From positions 1-55,046 of the forward strand of contig JAHEBX010000003.1 in NCBI GenBank assembly GCA_024642045.1: a stretch of 55,046 nt of DNA, in the 5' to 3' direction. The DNA comes from Pseudorhodobacter sp. (lineage in GTDB: Bacteria > Pseudomonadota > Alphaproteobacteria > Rhodobacterales > Rhodobacteraceae). The notes beneath the pieces are model-generated. The model had not been told where the DNA came from, ran no database searches, and saw only the letters and a list, made by a program, of their open reading frames with translations. Positions 37,158-45,436 of the stretch are shown one piece after another. The position numbers and the translations under genes were made by a program. How positions within the stretch are numbered: position 1 is the first letter of the stretch; every line of letters begins with the position of its first letter.

Positions 37158-37337
37158 GTCGTTACAGCCTCCAAGCCGTTTTGCCTCGGTCCGCCCAATC
37201 GCCGCTTGGCTGCGGTTTTTGATGTAGCGCGGAGCATTTTCACTCGATATGCCATGCATAACCGAAAAATGACGATCCGCGAAAGCCCTGCTTGGCAAAA
37301 ACGGGCAGAAAATCGCGCATAAGTGAGGAGATAGGCA

Positions 37338-38330
37338 ATGGCTGCGGCTGAACTGGTGCAACTTTGGCGCGGCGGACTGCTGGAAAGCACGCATCGCGGG
37401 CATGTGGTGATTTGTGATGAGGCGGGACAGATCGTGCAGGCCTGGGGCGATCCCGAGCGGGTAATCTTTCCAAGATCGTCATGCAAAATGATTCAGGCGT
37501 TGCCACTGTTGGAAAGCGGCGCGGCAGAAGCGGCTGGGCTGACCGATGCGCATATTGCTCTGTCTTGTGCCAGCCATCAGGGTGCGCAATTACATGTCGA
37601 TATGGCAACGCGGTGGTTGGCTGATCTGGGCTTGGGCGAGCCGGACCTGCGTTGTGGGTCGCACGAACCCTATGACCGGACCGAGCGCGACAGGCTGATC
37701 CGCAGTGACGAGAGCCCGTGTCAGTTGCACAACAACTGTTCGGGCAAGCATTCAGGGTTTCTGACCGCCAACAAGCACCTCAAGGGTGGATCAGAATACA
37801 TCGAAATCGACCACCCGCTGCAACGTGCCATTCGGGCCGCCACGGAAGAGGTGACCGGCGAAACCGTGGCAGGCTACGGCATTGACGGCTGCTCGGCGCC
37901 GAATTTCGCGATGTCCGTCAAGGGGCTCGCGCGTGCAATGGCCTCGTTTGCGACTGCGAGCGCGGGCGGAGACTCGCGGCAACGCGCGATGGTGCGGCTG
38001 CGGCGGTCGATGGCAGCACATCCCGACCTCGTTGCTGGTGAGGGGCGTGCCTGCACTGAATTGATGCGGGCGATGGGGGGTAAGGTTTCGATCAAGACCG
38101 GAGCCGAGGCGGTTTTTGTCGCCATGTTGCCCGAACAAAAACTGGGCATTGCCCTCAAGATCGAAGATGGCAACGGGCGCGCGTCCGAGGCAGCACTGGT
38201 GGGGCTGTTGACCAAGCTGGGCGCTTTGGATCCGGCACATCCGATGGCGCAAAAGCGTCTGCCCGCGCCTCAGATCAACTGTCGCGGCATTGCGGCGGCT
38301 GAATTGCGGCTGGCCGAGGGCTTTCTTTAG
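37338..38330 (+). CDS. Asparaginase (Rhizobium etli type II-like family)
   Basis: 330 residues with GAGGAG upstream. This is the asparaginase_II (COG4448) family, unrelated to E. coli AnsA/B. FPRSSCKMIQALPLLES (about 44-60) carries the S-x-x-K motif of the catalytic site, SCASHQGAQLH the second serine, and cysteines in HNNCSGKHSG and GIDGCSAPNFA match the zinc ligands of the R. etli enzyme. It hydrolyses L-asparagine to aspartate and ammonia. The next rightward gene is 239 bases away. Confidence 0.9.
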   Translation: MAAAELVQLWRGGLLESTHRGHVVICDEAGQIVQAWGDPERVIFPRSSCKMIQALPLLESGAAEAAGLTDAHIALSCASHQGAQLHVDMATRWLADLGLGEPDLRCGSHEPYDRTERDRLIRSDESPCQLHNNCSGKHSGFLTANKHLKGGSEYIEIDHPLQRAIRAATEEVTGETVAGYGIDGCSAPNFAMSVKGLARAMASFATASAGGDSRQRAMVRLRRSMAAHPDLVAGEGRACTELMRAMGGKVSIKTGAEAVFVAMLPEQKLGIALKIEDGNGRASEAALVGLLTKLGALDPAHPMAQKRLPAPQINCRGIAAAELRLAEGFL

Positions 38331-38348
38331 GCCGCACAAAGCAACAGA

Positions 38349-38369
38349 CCCCCGTCAACGTGACGGGGG
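38349..38369. terminator. Strong hairpin after the asparaginase gene
   Basis: CCCCCGTCA (38349-38357), an ACG loop and TGACGGGGG (38361-38369) form a perfect 9-bp stem 18 bases past the stop. No T-run follows rightward. It may still pause or end the transcript, or protect its 3' end. Confidence 0.5.
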
Positions 38370-38569
38370 CCAGTGCTTGTAACAGGGCCCGATGGCACGG
38401 GCTGGGTGGGGGCTTACTCCCGCACCACCGGGGTCGTTAACCTGTAACTGCCGCCTTTATGCGCTGCGATAGCGGCGGTAGTTTGCTATGCTGGCGGTAT
38501 CGCCACGGTGTTTTCACGGCAAAACTGCGGCAGGCTTGATTTTTGCCTGCCGGGGCGTAAGATTTGGCG
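38370..38569. other. Structured intergenic region before the DUF2794 gene
   Basis: 200 bases with no ORF I accept. It contains an imperfect GTGGGGG...TCCCGCAC hairpin (about 38403-38422) and, just before the next gene, a perfect 8-bp stem CGGCAGGC (38528-38535) / GCCTGCCG (38545-38552) with a T-rich loop. The latter ends 17 bases before the DUF2794 start, where it would sit in the 5' UTR. Confidence 0.4.
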
Positions 38570-38917
38570 ATGACGGTGCAAACGCCGACCCCTTTTCCAG
38601 CCAGCCAGCCCCTGCCAGAGCAGGTGACCTTTGATCGCCGCGAACTCGGCGCGGTCTTACGGCTTTATGGCCAGTTCGTCGCGGCAGGAGAGTGGCGCGA
38701 TTACGGGCTGTCGTTTCTGCGCGAGGCAGCGGTGTTCTCGGTGTTTCGCCGCACGTCCGAAGCGCCGCTGTACCGGATCGAAAAGCGGCCCAAGCTGCGG
38801 GACAAACAGGGCATGTATGCTGTTGTGGGCATGGATGGGTTCATTCTGCGGCGCGGTCACGATCTGACACAGGTGCTGCGGGTGCTGGAACAAAAGCTGA
38901 TCCGCGCCGTCGACTAG
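38570..38917 (+). CDS. DUF2794 domain protein
   Basis: 115 residues from MTVQTPTPFP (a TTG two codons earlier is possible). The body from VTFDRRELGAVLRLYGQFVAAGEWRDYGL to the end fits DUF2794, a small cytoplasmic protein family confined to alphaproteobacteria with no known function (FSVFRRTSEAPLYRIEKRPKLRDKQGMY is the core). It interlocks with the NlpC/P60 gene in CTAG at 38914-38917. No strong Shine-Dalgarno; a hairpin precedes it. Confidence 0.85.
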   Translation: MTVQTPTPFPASQPLPEQVTFDRRELGAVLRLYGQFVAAGEWRDYGLSFLREAAVFSVFRRTSEAPLYRIEKRPKLRDKQGMYAVVGMDGFILRRGHDLTQVLRVLEQKLIRAVD

Positions 38918-39744
38918 GCTGGCGCTGATTGCAGCCTACGGCGCGCGCGCAGGGCTAAACCTTCGCTGGACCGGATGCGCGCGATGCAGGCGTCGATCCC
39001 TTCATAGGCGACCGACATGCTGTGCCCGTTGGCATGGATCACCCGCGCTGCATCCGCCACTATTGCCACATGGCCCTTCCAGAACAGCAAATCGCCACGC
39101 TGCAGGGGGTCGGATTCGGGCAGTGGCAGGCCCAGTGATTCTTGTTGGTCCGCATCTCCCTTGGATTTGATGCCGCAAGCATGCAGTGCCAATTGCACCA
39201 GACCTGAACAGTCGATCCCCGCGCGCGAATTGCCGCCCCAAAGGTACGGCGTGCCCAGCAGGCCTTCAGCTACGGCAACCGGATCGTTCAGGGTCTTGCC
39301 CAGCGGCAGCAGATGACCGCTGGGAACAAAGCCAAGCGGGGTTTGGGCAAAGATACCGCTGTGACCCACCACCTCGACCTCGGCCCCCATCGGCAGGGCT
39401 GCGATCTCGCGCGCTTGCACGCGGGGTTCGGGGTAAAGATGCGTGCCGGGGGTCGCAACCCAATGCGTGGGGCTAGCCTCGCCCAAGGCCGCGAGTGGCA
39501 GCCAGCCGCAATAGCCGTCTTTTTGCGCAAAGCCGTAAGCGTGGCCGTCGCGCGTATCAAGGACGCAAAACGCCTCGCCCAGCCACAACTGCCGCTCGCG
39601 TGCGCCCTCTGGTGCGCGCAGCAGATCGACCAAGGGCAGCGCGATGCGTCGTATATTGCCCGCGCTGAACTCTTCGGCGTCGATCTGGTCGCGCAATGAA
39701 AGATGCGCGACGCGGCCGCTAAAGGGGGTCAGGCGGCGGTCCAT
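38914..39744 (-). CDS. NlpC/P60 family cell-wall hydrolase with SH3-like domains
   Basis: 276 residues. The N-terminal half has two SH3-like segments (about 30-75 and 90-145, THLYPEPRVQAREIAALPMGAEVEV). The C-terminal NlpC/P60 domain has the catalytic cysteine in NSRAGIDCSGLVQLALHACG and histidine in WKGHVAIV. Members cut gamma-D-glutamyl-DAP bonds in peptidoglycan peptides. No signal peptide is visible, so it probably works on recycled muropeptides in the cytoplasm. Starts directly at the end of the M17 peptidase gene (no gap), so the pair is translationally coupled. Confidence 0.9.
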   Translation of the reverse strand: MDRRLTPFSGRVAHLSLRDQIDAEEFSAGNIRRIALPLVDLLRAPEGARERQLWLGEAFCVLDTRDGHAYGFAQKDGYCGWLPLAALGEASPTHWVATPGTHLYPEPRVQAREIAALPMGAEVEVVGHSGIFAQTPLGFVPSGHLLPLGKTLNDPVAVAEGLLGTPYLWGGNSRAGIDCSGLVQLALHACGIKSKGDADQQESLGLPLPESDPLQRGDLLFWKGHVAIVADAARVIHANGHSMSVAYEGIDACIARIRSSEGLALRARRRLQSAPA

Positions 39745-41127
39745 CTACAGGCCCAACATCGCGGGCAAAGCGCCCAAAACCGCCCGCGCGCCCTGACCCA
39801 CGCCGCCTTTGGGTCGTGCAGGCGCCTCAGTCGGGGTATGGCCGTAGATATCAAAATGCAGATAGCGCGGATGCTCGGCAAAGCGGCGCAGGAAAAGCGC
39901 AGCCGTCACCGAGCCTGCAAAGCCAAAGCCGGGGGCATTGTCCAGATCGGCAATGCCGGGTTCAATGACGCTTTCATAGGGCGTATGAAAGGGCAGCCGC
40001 CAGACCGGGTCAAAGCCTGCGACGGCCCCCGCCTCAAGCGCTTGGACAATGGCGGGATCGTCAGTGTAGTAGGGCGCAAGATCAGGCCCGACTGCAACGC
40101 GCGCAGCACCCGTCAGCGTTGCCATTGAGATCAGCACGTCGCATTCTTGCTCGGTTGCCAAGGCAAGCGCGTCGCCCAGCACCAGACGACCCTCGGCATC
40201 GGTGTCGTTCACCTCGACGGTCAGACCCTTGCGCGAGGTCAGAATATCTTTGGGTTTCAGGGCATTACCGGCGATGACATTCTCGACGGCCGCCACGATC
40301 ACCCGCAACCGCAGCGGCAGGTCCAGCTGCATGATCATTTGCGCGAGGCCCAGCACGGTGGCTGCCCCACCCATGTCTTTCTTCATCAGGTTCATGCCCG
40401 CCGAAGGCTTGATGTTCAGCCCGCCGGTGTCAAAACACACCCCTTTGCCCACCAGCGTCAGGTTGGGCCCCGAACCGCCCCACCGCATGTCCAGCAGGCG
40501 CGGCGCGCGCGGAGAGGCGCGGCCCACGGCATGGATCATCGGCAAGTTCTGCTGTAAAAGCGCGTCACCGCGCACAGCTGTAAGGCTCGCACCAAAGCGT
40601 GTGGCAAGCTCTGCCATTGCCGCCTCAAGCTCTGCCGGGCCCATATCGGCGGCCGGGGTGTTGATCAGATCGCGGGTCAGGATTTCACCCGCCGCCATTG
40701 CCTCGAGCATTTCGGCATTGCATCCCTGCGGCGCAACCAGTTGCGCAAGCGCCTCAGGCGGGGTGGCGCGATAGCGGGTGAACCGATACTGCGCCAAAAG
40801 CCAACCCAGAGCGATTTCGTCACGCTGAACTTGTGTCAATTCACCGTCGATCCGCCAGGCACCCAGCGGCAGGGACGCCACGGCTTTAGCGACACCAAAG
40901 CGCTGGCGCGCGCGCGTCTTGGGCGTGCCAAAGCCAACCACAGCCGCTGAAACGCCCGCCGCATCCGGAATCAGGCGCAGATCGCCAAGACTGGCGGTGA
41001 ATTTCGACGCCGTCAGCCAGTTGCGCACCGCCGCAGGCTGGCTTGCTAGAAAATCGGGCAAGGCCTGCTCGGCCACAATATGCAGGCAGCGGTTTGGTGC
41101 GGCAGGATCAGCAAAAAGCGGCGGCAT
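39745..41127 (-). CDS. M17 leucyl aminopeptidase family protein
   Basis: 460 residues from MPPLFADPAAPNR, with AAAGGA upstream; the longer frame overlaps the next gene. Conserved metal and active-site motifs: VGKGVCFDTGGLNIKP, MKKDMGGAA and NTDAEGRLVLGDAL (catalytic arginine region). Cytoplasmic zinc/manganese aminopeptidase. The NlpC/P60 gene follows with no gap, which suggests a shared role in degrading cell-wall or dietary peptides; that is inference. Confidence 0.93.
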   Translation of the reverse strand: MPPLFADPAAPNRCLHIVAEQALPDFLASQPAAVRNWLTASKFTASLGDLRLIPDAAGVSAAVVGFGTPKTRARQRFGVAKAVASLPLGAWRIDGELTQVQRDEIALGWLLAQYRFTRYRATPPEALAQLVAPQGCNAEMLEAMAAGEILTRDLINTPAADMGPAELEAAMAELATRFGASLTAVRGDALLQQNLPMIHAVGRASPRAPRLLDMRWGGSGPNLTLVGKGVCFDTGGLNIKPSAGMNLMKKDMGGAATVLGLAQMIMQLDLPLRLRVIVAAVENVIAGNALKPKDILTSRKGLTVEVNDTDAEGRLVLGDALALATEQECDVLISMATLTGAARVAVGPDLAPYYTDDPAIVQALEAGAVAGFDPVWRLPFHTPYESVIEPGIADLDNAPGFGFAGSVTAALFLRRFAEHPRYLHFDIYGHTPTEAPARPKGGVGQGARAVLGALPAMLGL

Positions 41128-41189
41128 CGGGCATCCTTTGACAGTTGCCCGAAGCCTAACGTTTCTGGTCTTGGCTGCAAGAGGGTCGC

Positions 41190-41573
41190 TCAGACCAAGG
41201 TTTGATCCAATGCCTCGGTCTCGCAAGCCAGCGAGCGTTCGGCGATCCGCAGCAGCCTTGCCCAAACGGCAGCAAAGGACGTCGGATCCTCACGTTCAAG
41301 ACAGACCGAAAGGTCGCCGGAAACCGAGGCAAGCGAAACCATGCCCAGATTTTCCGCCATTCGACCCAAGCGACGCAACTGCTGCGTCAGATCGCCCATC
41401 TGGTGACTGCGCACCTGCGTGGCCAGCCCAGACATGGTCAACGCCAATTCGCCCAAGGCGCGAGTCACCACGCCTTCGGCCGAACTGGTCCCCAGATTGC
41501 GGTAGATTGCCGCGATCGGTTCCACATCCTGCCGAACGCGTTCATTTGGCCGCAACGCCACAACATTCGTCAT
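41190..41573 (-). CDS. Small HPt-like protein of unknown function
   Basis: 127 residues from MTNVVALRPNERVRQ, with AGAGGT upstream. Not a family I can name. It is wholly helical in appearance; the LRRLGRMAENLGMVSLASVSGDLSVCLEREDP stretch resembles the core of HPt domains (HxLKGxAxNLG), but an arginine stands where the phosphorylated histidine would be. It may be a non-phosphorylatable HPt relative or unrelated helical protein. It lies 62 bases before the M17 gene on the same strand, and is divergent from carbonic anhydrase. Confidence 0.65.
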   Translation of the reverse strand: MTNVVALRPNERVRQDVEPIAAIYRNLGTSSAEGVVTRALGELALTMSGLATQVRSHQMGDLTQQLRRLGRMAENLGMVSLASVSGDLSVCLEREDPTSFAAVWARLLRIAERSLACETEALDQTLV

Positions 41574-41708
41574 CTTACACACCTCTTGGTCACACCCATG
41601 ACCAAGATGCGCTGCCTTGCTAAAGAAAACCTTGAGGCCGGGAAAAGAAACCGCTCGAATTTTTCGCGATTGCAGCATATTCCGGATGGGCAGAGCAATT
41701 TCAGGACG

Positions 41709-42362
41709 ATGACCATGCACCAGGCCCGCACATTGCCAACCTATCTGGTCCAGCGGTTTCAGGGCTGGAAGGCGACGACCTATCAAGAAAACAAGGCTTG
41801 GTATCGCAGGCTTGCTGCCAGCGGCCAGCATCCGCGCGCGATGGTCATTTCGTGCTGCGACAGCCGGGTGCATGTGACCTCGATCTTTGGCGCGGATGAG
41901 GGCGAGTTTTTCATTCACCGTAACGTGGCCAATCTGGTGCCGCCGCACAACCCGGATGGCGAATATCACGGAACTTCGGCCGCGGTCGAATACGCCGTCA
42001 CGTCGCTGGGCGTGGCGCATATCGTGGTGTTGGGCCATTCCAATTGTGGTGGCGTCAAGGGGTGCCATGACATGTGCAGCGGTTCTGCGCCGGAACTGCT
42101 TGAAAAATCCAGCTTTGTCGGGCGTTGGATGGATATCCTTCGCCCTGGTTATGAGCGGGTTCAAGGCATGCCTGCCGATCAGATCCTGCCCGCCCTCGAG
42201 CATGAGGCGGTGCTGGTGAGCCTGGAAAACCTGATGACGTTTCCCTTTGTCAAAGCGGCGGTCGAGGATGATCGGCTGACGCTGCACGGTCTGTGGACCG
42301 ATACCGGAGAGGGCGCGCTGGAACAGTTCGATCCGGTTCGCGGCGGGTTTGCAAACGTCTAA
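41709..42362 (+). CDS. Beta-class carbonic anhydrase
   Basis: 217 residues from MTMHQARTLP; the second Met (two codons on) is an alternative and the longer open frame is antisense to other genes. Zinc ligands C49 (SCCDSRVHVTSIFGADEGE), H110 and C113 (VLGHSNCGG), with the D51/R53 pair. It interconverts CO2 and bicarbonate in the cytoplasm, supplying carboxylases. Divergent from the HPt-like gene; convergent with the LOG gene, 42 bases apart. Confidence 0.95.
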   Translation: MTMHQARTLPTYLVQRFQGWKATTYQENKAWYRRLAASGQHPRAMVISCCDSRVHVTSIFGADEGEFFIHRNVANLVPPHNPDGEYHGTSAAVEYAVTSLGVAHIVVLGHSNCGGVKGCHDMCSGSAPELLEKSSFVGRWMDILRPGYERVQGMPADQILPALEHEAVLVSLENLMTFPFVKAAVEDDRLTLHGLWTDTGEGALEQFDPVRGGFANV

Positions 42363-42404
42363 AGATGCGCAGGCTTTCGCGGCTGGGCCGCAGCTTGAAA
42401 CAGT

Positions 42405-43235
42405 TTAGGTCGTCCAGGCGTCCATCGCCGCAAGCGCCTCTTGCGCAGTTTCGACATATTGAAACAGTTTGAGATCTTCGGCATTTATCGTGCCCGCTTC
42501 GACCAACATGTTCCAGTCGATCAGCTTTTCCCAGAACGCCCGCCCGAACAGCAGGAAGGGAATCGGCTTCATCCGACCTGTCTGGATCAGAGTCAGGCTC
42601 TCGAACATCTCATCCAGCGTCCCGAAGCCGCCCGGAAAGATGCACAGCGCCTTCGCCCGCATCAAGAAGTGCATCTTGCGGATGGCGAAATAGTGAAAGT
42701 TGAACGACAGATCCGGCGTCACATAGGGGTTGGGCGCTTGCTCATGTGGCAGCACGATATTCAGGCCGATCGACTGGCCGCCCGCATCAACGGCACCGCG
42801 GTTTCCGGCCTCCATCACGCCGGGGCCGCCGCCGGTGCAGATCACATCCTCGGTTCCACCAACGGCAAGGCTGCGCTCGGTGATCATGCGGGCGAAATGA
42901 CGCGCTTCGGTGTAGTATTTTGACAGCTCGGCCAGTTTTGGGGTTTTCGCTTTGGCCTTGTTTTCGGGGGCCGGGATGCGCGCGCCACCAAAAAGGACAA
43001 CCGTTGATTTGATCCCTTTTTCATCCAGCTGCATCTGAACCTTGAGCAGTTCCAGTTGCAGCCGTACCGGCCGTAATTCGTCGCGTGTCAGAAAATCACT
43101 GTCGGCAAAGGCAAGCCGGTAGGCCGGCGCGCGGGTTTGCGGTGTGTCGGGCAGGCGGTGCGTCGCTTCGATATCCTGATGCGAGTCGCGAAACGGATGA
43201 GGACGCGGGGTGATTTTCTTGACGGGCTTCGACAC
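42405..43235 (-). CDS. LOG-family protein (TIGR00730 Rossmann fold)
   Basis: 276 residues from a GTG start at 43235 (MSKPVKKITPRPHPF), with AGGTAA upstream; an ATG at 43319 is the alternative, but its first 28 residues look non-conserved. Motifs CTGGGPGVMEAGNRGA and CIFPGGFGTLDEMFE are the PGG-containing signatures of lysine-decarboxylase-like/LOG proteins, some of which release cytokinins or cleave nucleoside monophosphates. The long-form N-terminus (DSHQDIEATHRLPDTPQTRAPAYRLAF) is the type found in alphaproteobacteria. Substrate unproven. Confidence 0.88.
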   Translation of the reverse strand: MSKPVKKITPRPHPFRDSHQDIEATHRLPDTPQTRAPAYRLAFADSDFLTRDELRPVRLQLELLKVQMQLDEKGIKSTVVLFGGARIPAPENKAKAKTPKLAELSKYYTEARHFARMITERSLAVGGTEDVICTGGGPGVMEAGNRGAVDAGGQSIGLNIVLPHEQAPNPYVTPDLSFNFHYFAIRKMHFLMRAKALCIFPGGFGTLDEMFESLTLIQTGRMKPIPFLLFGRAFWEKLIDWNMLVEAGTINAEDLKLFQYVETAQEALAAMDAWTT

Positions 43236-43398
43236 GGGGCGGTTACCTGTAATGCGATCAGTTTCCCAATCGGTAGCGGGTTTGCCGCCCCTTGTGTAGA
43301 GGTTTGCTGCAAAAAGCAAAGATGGGTCAGGCCGGGATGCTTGTAAATCAACGGGTTAAAAAGTGCCTCTCGCAAAATTTACCCTTGTGGCTCTGTGA

Positions 43399-43767
43399 TC
43401 ATGCTTGTCTGTCGCGGTACACCGTAACCGAAAACAGGATCATCGAGATCAGGGACAGGACTGACCCGACACTGGCAAGCAGATGACCGTTATTGGTCAA
43501 TGCCATCACAATACCGGGAACCATGAGGAAAAGACCGCCAGTCGCAACGGCAAAGTGAACCTTTGCCAAACCTTCCGCGCCTTTGCGTGGCACAAGATGG
43601 TAGTAGACTCCGAAAAGTGCCATCGTTACCCACCCCAGCAGATTCAAATGCGCATGTGCGGGGAAAAGGCTGTGGTCTTCGGTTGCCGCCATGCCAATGC
43701 CCCACAACATCCCAACCAGAACATAAAGTGTGGCGCTAAAAAAGAACCAGAAAGAGATACCACGCAT
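43399..43767 (-). CDS. Four-helix membrane protein, heme-copper oxidase subunit I-like
   Basis: 122 residues with four hydrophobic segments (about 5-26, 42-61, 70-88, 95-115). AHAHLNLLGWVTMALFGVYYHLVP resembles the first helices of cytochrome oxidase subunit I, including a histidine pair, but the protein is far too short to be an oxidase. Similar short proteins exist in Rhodobacteraceae without a proven role; heme or oxygen binding is conceivable. It follows the cupin gene by 27 bases on the same strand, so they are probably co-transcribed. Confidence 0.75.
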   Translation of the reverse strand: MRGISFWFFFSATLYVLVGMLWGIGMAATEDHSLFPAHAHLNLLGWVTMALFGVYYHLVPRKGAEGLAKVHFAVATGGLFLMVPGIVMALTNNGHLLASVGSVLSLISMILFSVTVYRDRQA

Positions 43768-43794
43768 CGAACTTCTCCTGCTTTTTGAAAGGTT

Positions 43795-44238
43795 TCAGTT
43801 GGTGCCCAGCGGTGGGCCGGTGAAGCTCAAATGAAACTGGTGCCCGATTTCCACTATCTTTGGCATGTCGTCTGGAATGCGCAGACCAAGCCGCGCCATC
43901 TCGACAAAGAACCCTTCGAACCCGCCAGGGCTCATCATTGTCAGCATCCGTGCGGGCGCTTCACTGACGATGCGAAAGGTATGCTCAGTGCCTTTGGGCA
44001 CAGAAATGACCTCGCCCGGTCCGAGCAGCGTTGACGCCCCCGCCTGCCAGAACGTCACGTCGCCCGACAGCACATAAAAGGTTTCGTCGGCATCGTGGTG
44101 AATATGGCGGGGTGGTCCATAGCCGGGCTGGTCGAGGCTTTCAAAGAGCCCCAAAGCCTTGGCCTTTGCGCCGGATTGCAAGATTTTATACTGCGTTCCC
44201 ATCCAGTTTAGCGGTGTGTTCGAAGCGGGGGCGATCAT
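43795..44238 (-). CDS. Cupin-domain protein
   Basis: 147 residues. A single cupin barrel: PRHIHHDADETFYVLSGDVTFW carries the metal-binding His and Glu of cupin motif 1, and GPGEVISVPKGTEHTFRIVSE motif 2 with its histidine. It may be a dioxygenase, isomerase or binding protein; sequence does not decide. Divergent from the LysR gene across 99 AT-rich bases, which makes it and the membrane gene below it the likely regulon. Confidence 0.88.
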   Translation of the reverse strand: MIAPASNTPLNWMGTQYKILQSGAKAKALGLFESLDQPGYGPPRHIHHDADETFYVLSGDVTFWQAGASTLLGPGEVISVPKGTEHTFRIVSEAPARMLTMMSPGGFEGFFVEMARLGLRIPDDMPKIVEIGHQFHLSFTGPPLGTN

Positions 44239-44286
44239 CGGGATTTCTCCGAAATGCTGGGATTGGTGACCAGACCAAGCATACCG

Positions 44287-44330
44287 ATTGATAATTAATT
44301 ATTGAAATGAATTGATTATATAGTATTTAT
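44287..44330. promoter_or_regulatory. AT-rich divergent promoter region with a perfect palindrome
   Basis: ATAATTAATTAT (44291-44302) is a perfect 12-base palindrome within a run of about 45 bases of A/T-rich sequence, unlike the GC-rich surroundings. TATATA and TAGTAT (44317-44326) could serve as -10 boxes for the LysR gene. LysR proteins usually bind such sites between themselves and a divergent target. Confidence 0.5.
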
Positions 44331-44337
44331 TCGCTTT

Positions 44338-45306
44338 ATGAATTTATCTGGATTTGATCTTAACTTGCTTCGGGTTCTGGATGCGCTGCTGCACGAGAAA
44401 TCGACGGTGAGGGCGGCAGAGCGGGTGGGGCTGTCGCAGCCTGCGGTCTCTGCGGCTCTGGGGCGGTTGCGGTTGGCATTGGATGATCCGTTGTTCGTGC
44501 GTCATGGTCAGCGCATCTTGCCTACCGAATTTGCGGCAAGTCTGGAAATTCCACTTCGGCAAGTGCTGGACAGCCTTTCAGAGCTTTTGTCACGGCAAGA
44601 TGATTTTGATCCGCGCAGCTCTGACGGCAGATTCAAGATTGCCGGCTCTGACTATTTTGCCGAGATGCTGATGCCATCACTTGCCCAACTGCTGGCGACC
44701 GAAGTCCCTCGCGTCAAAGTGCAGCTGGTGGAGCTGGTGCCAGACAACTATGTCGCCTCCTTGGAAAGCCTCGATGTCGATATGGCGCTGGTGCCCAAAG
44801 TCGACTTTCCCAGCTGGGTTGCTTTTCAACCTGCGTTCCTGTCTTCGTTTGTCATGGTTGCACGGCAGGGCCATCCGCGATTGGCACGGGCCGGCGTGCA
44901 GCCCTATGACACGGTGCCCATGGATCTGTTCTGTGATCTTTCGCATATTGCCTTTTCGCCAGAGGGAAAGCTTAAGGCGATGGGGGATGCGGCGCTGGCA
45001 CGGCTAGGGCGCGAACGCAATGTCGTGATGACGATGCCGGTGTTTGGTGGCATCTGCAGTGCGGTGTCTGAAAGCGATCTGGTTGCGCTGTTGCCGCGCC
45101 CATTGGCGCAGAAGATGGCCGCGCAAAAGGGGCTGTCGATATATGTCGCGCCTGTCCCTTTGCCGACGGCCCAGATATGCATGATCTGGCACAAGCGAAA
45201 CAACGGAAATGCCGCGCATCGCTGGCTGCGCGAGACGGTGTTGGCCCAGTTGTCGGCGGCAGAAACGTCCGAGCAGGGCGAAAGCCGCAAAGACTCTGCG
45301 CAATAG
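44338..45306 (+). CDS. LysR family transcriptional regulator
   Basis: 322 residues. The N-terminal winged helix (about 5-65, DLNLLRVLDALLHEKSTVRAAERVGLSQPAVSAALGRLR) is followed by a substrate-binding domain to about 300. The NLNLL-type start resembles the NodD/SyrM branch. No Shine-Dalgarno is visible before the ATG and the -10 candidates lie within 20 bases, so the mRNA may be leaderless or nearly so. Probably controls the divergent cupin/membrane-protein pair. Confidence 0.92.
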   Translation: MNLSGFDLNLLRVLDALLHEKSTVRAAERVGLSQPAVSAALGRLRLALDDPLFVRHGQRILPTEFAASLEIPLRQVLDSLSELLSRQDDFDPRSSDGRFKIAGSDYFAEMLMPSLAQLLATEVPRVKVQLVELVPDNYVASLESLDVDMALVPKVDFPSWVAFQPAFLSSFVMVARQGHPRLARAGVQPYDTVPMDLFCDLSHIAFSPEGKLKAMGDAALARLGRERNVVMTMPVFGGICSAVSESDLVALLPRPLAQKMAAQKGLSIYVAPVPLPTAQICMIWHKRNNGNAAHRWLRETVLAQLSAAETSEQGESRKDSAQ

Positions 45307-45436
45307 ATTGCGCGACCCTGTATTGCCGGCTATCGGACAGCGAACAAATGATGAGATTTCAGATGTGCCTCGCAGCATACGGCATTGTGATCGAAGTCGT
45401 CTCGACAGGGCAGCAATCGGCTGGCATCCCTTGCTG

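Noticed and set aside
42363-42404. GCGGC/GCCGC hairpin between carbonic anhydrase and LOG genes as a terminator
   Set aside because: Only a 5-bp stem with no T-run in either direction.
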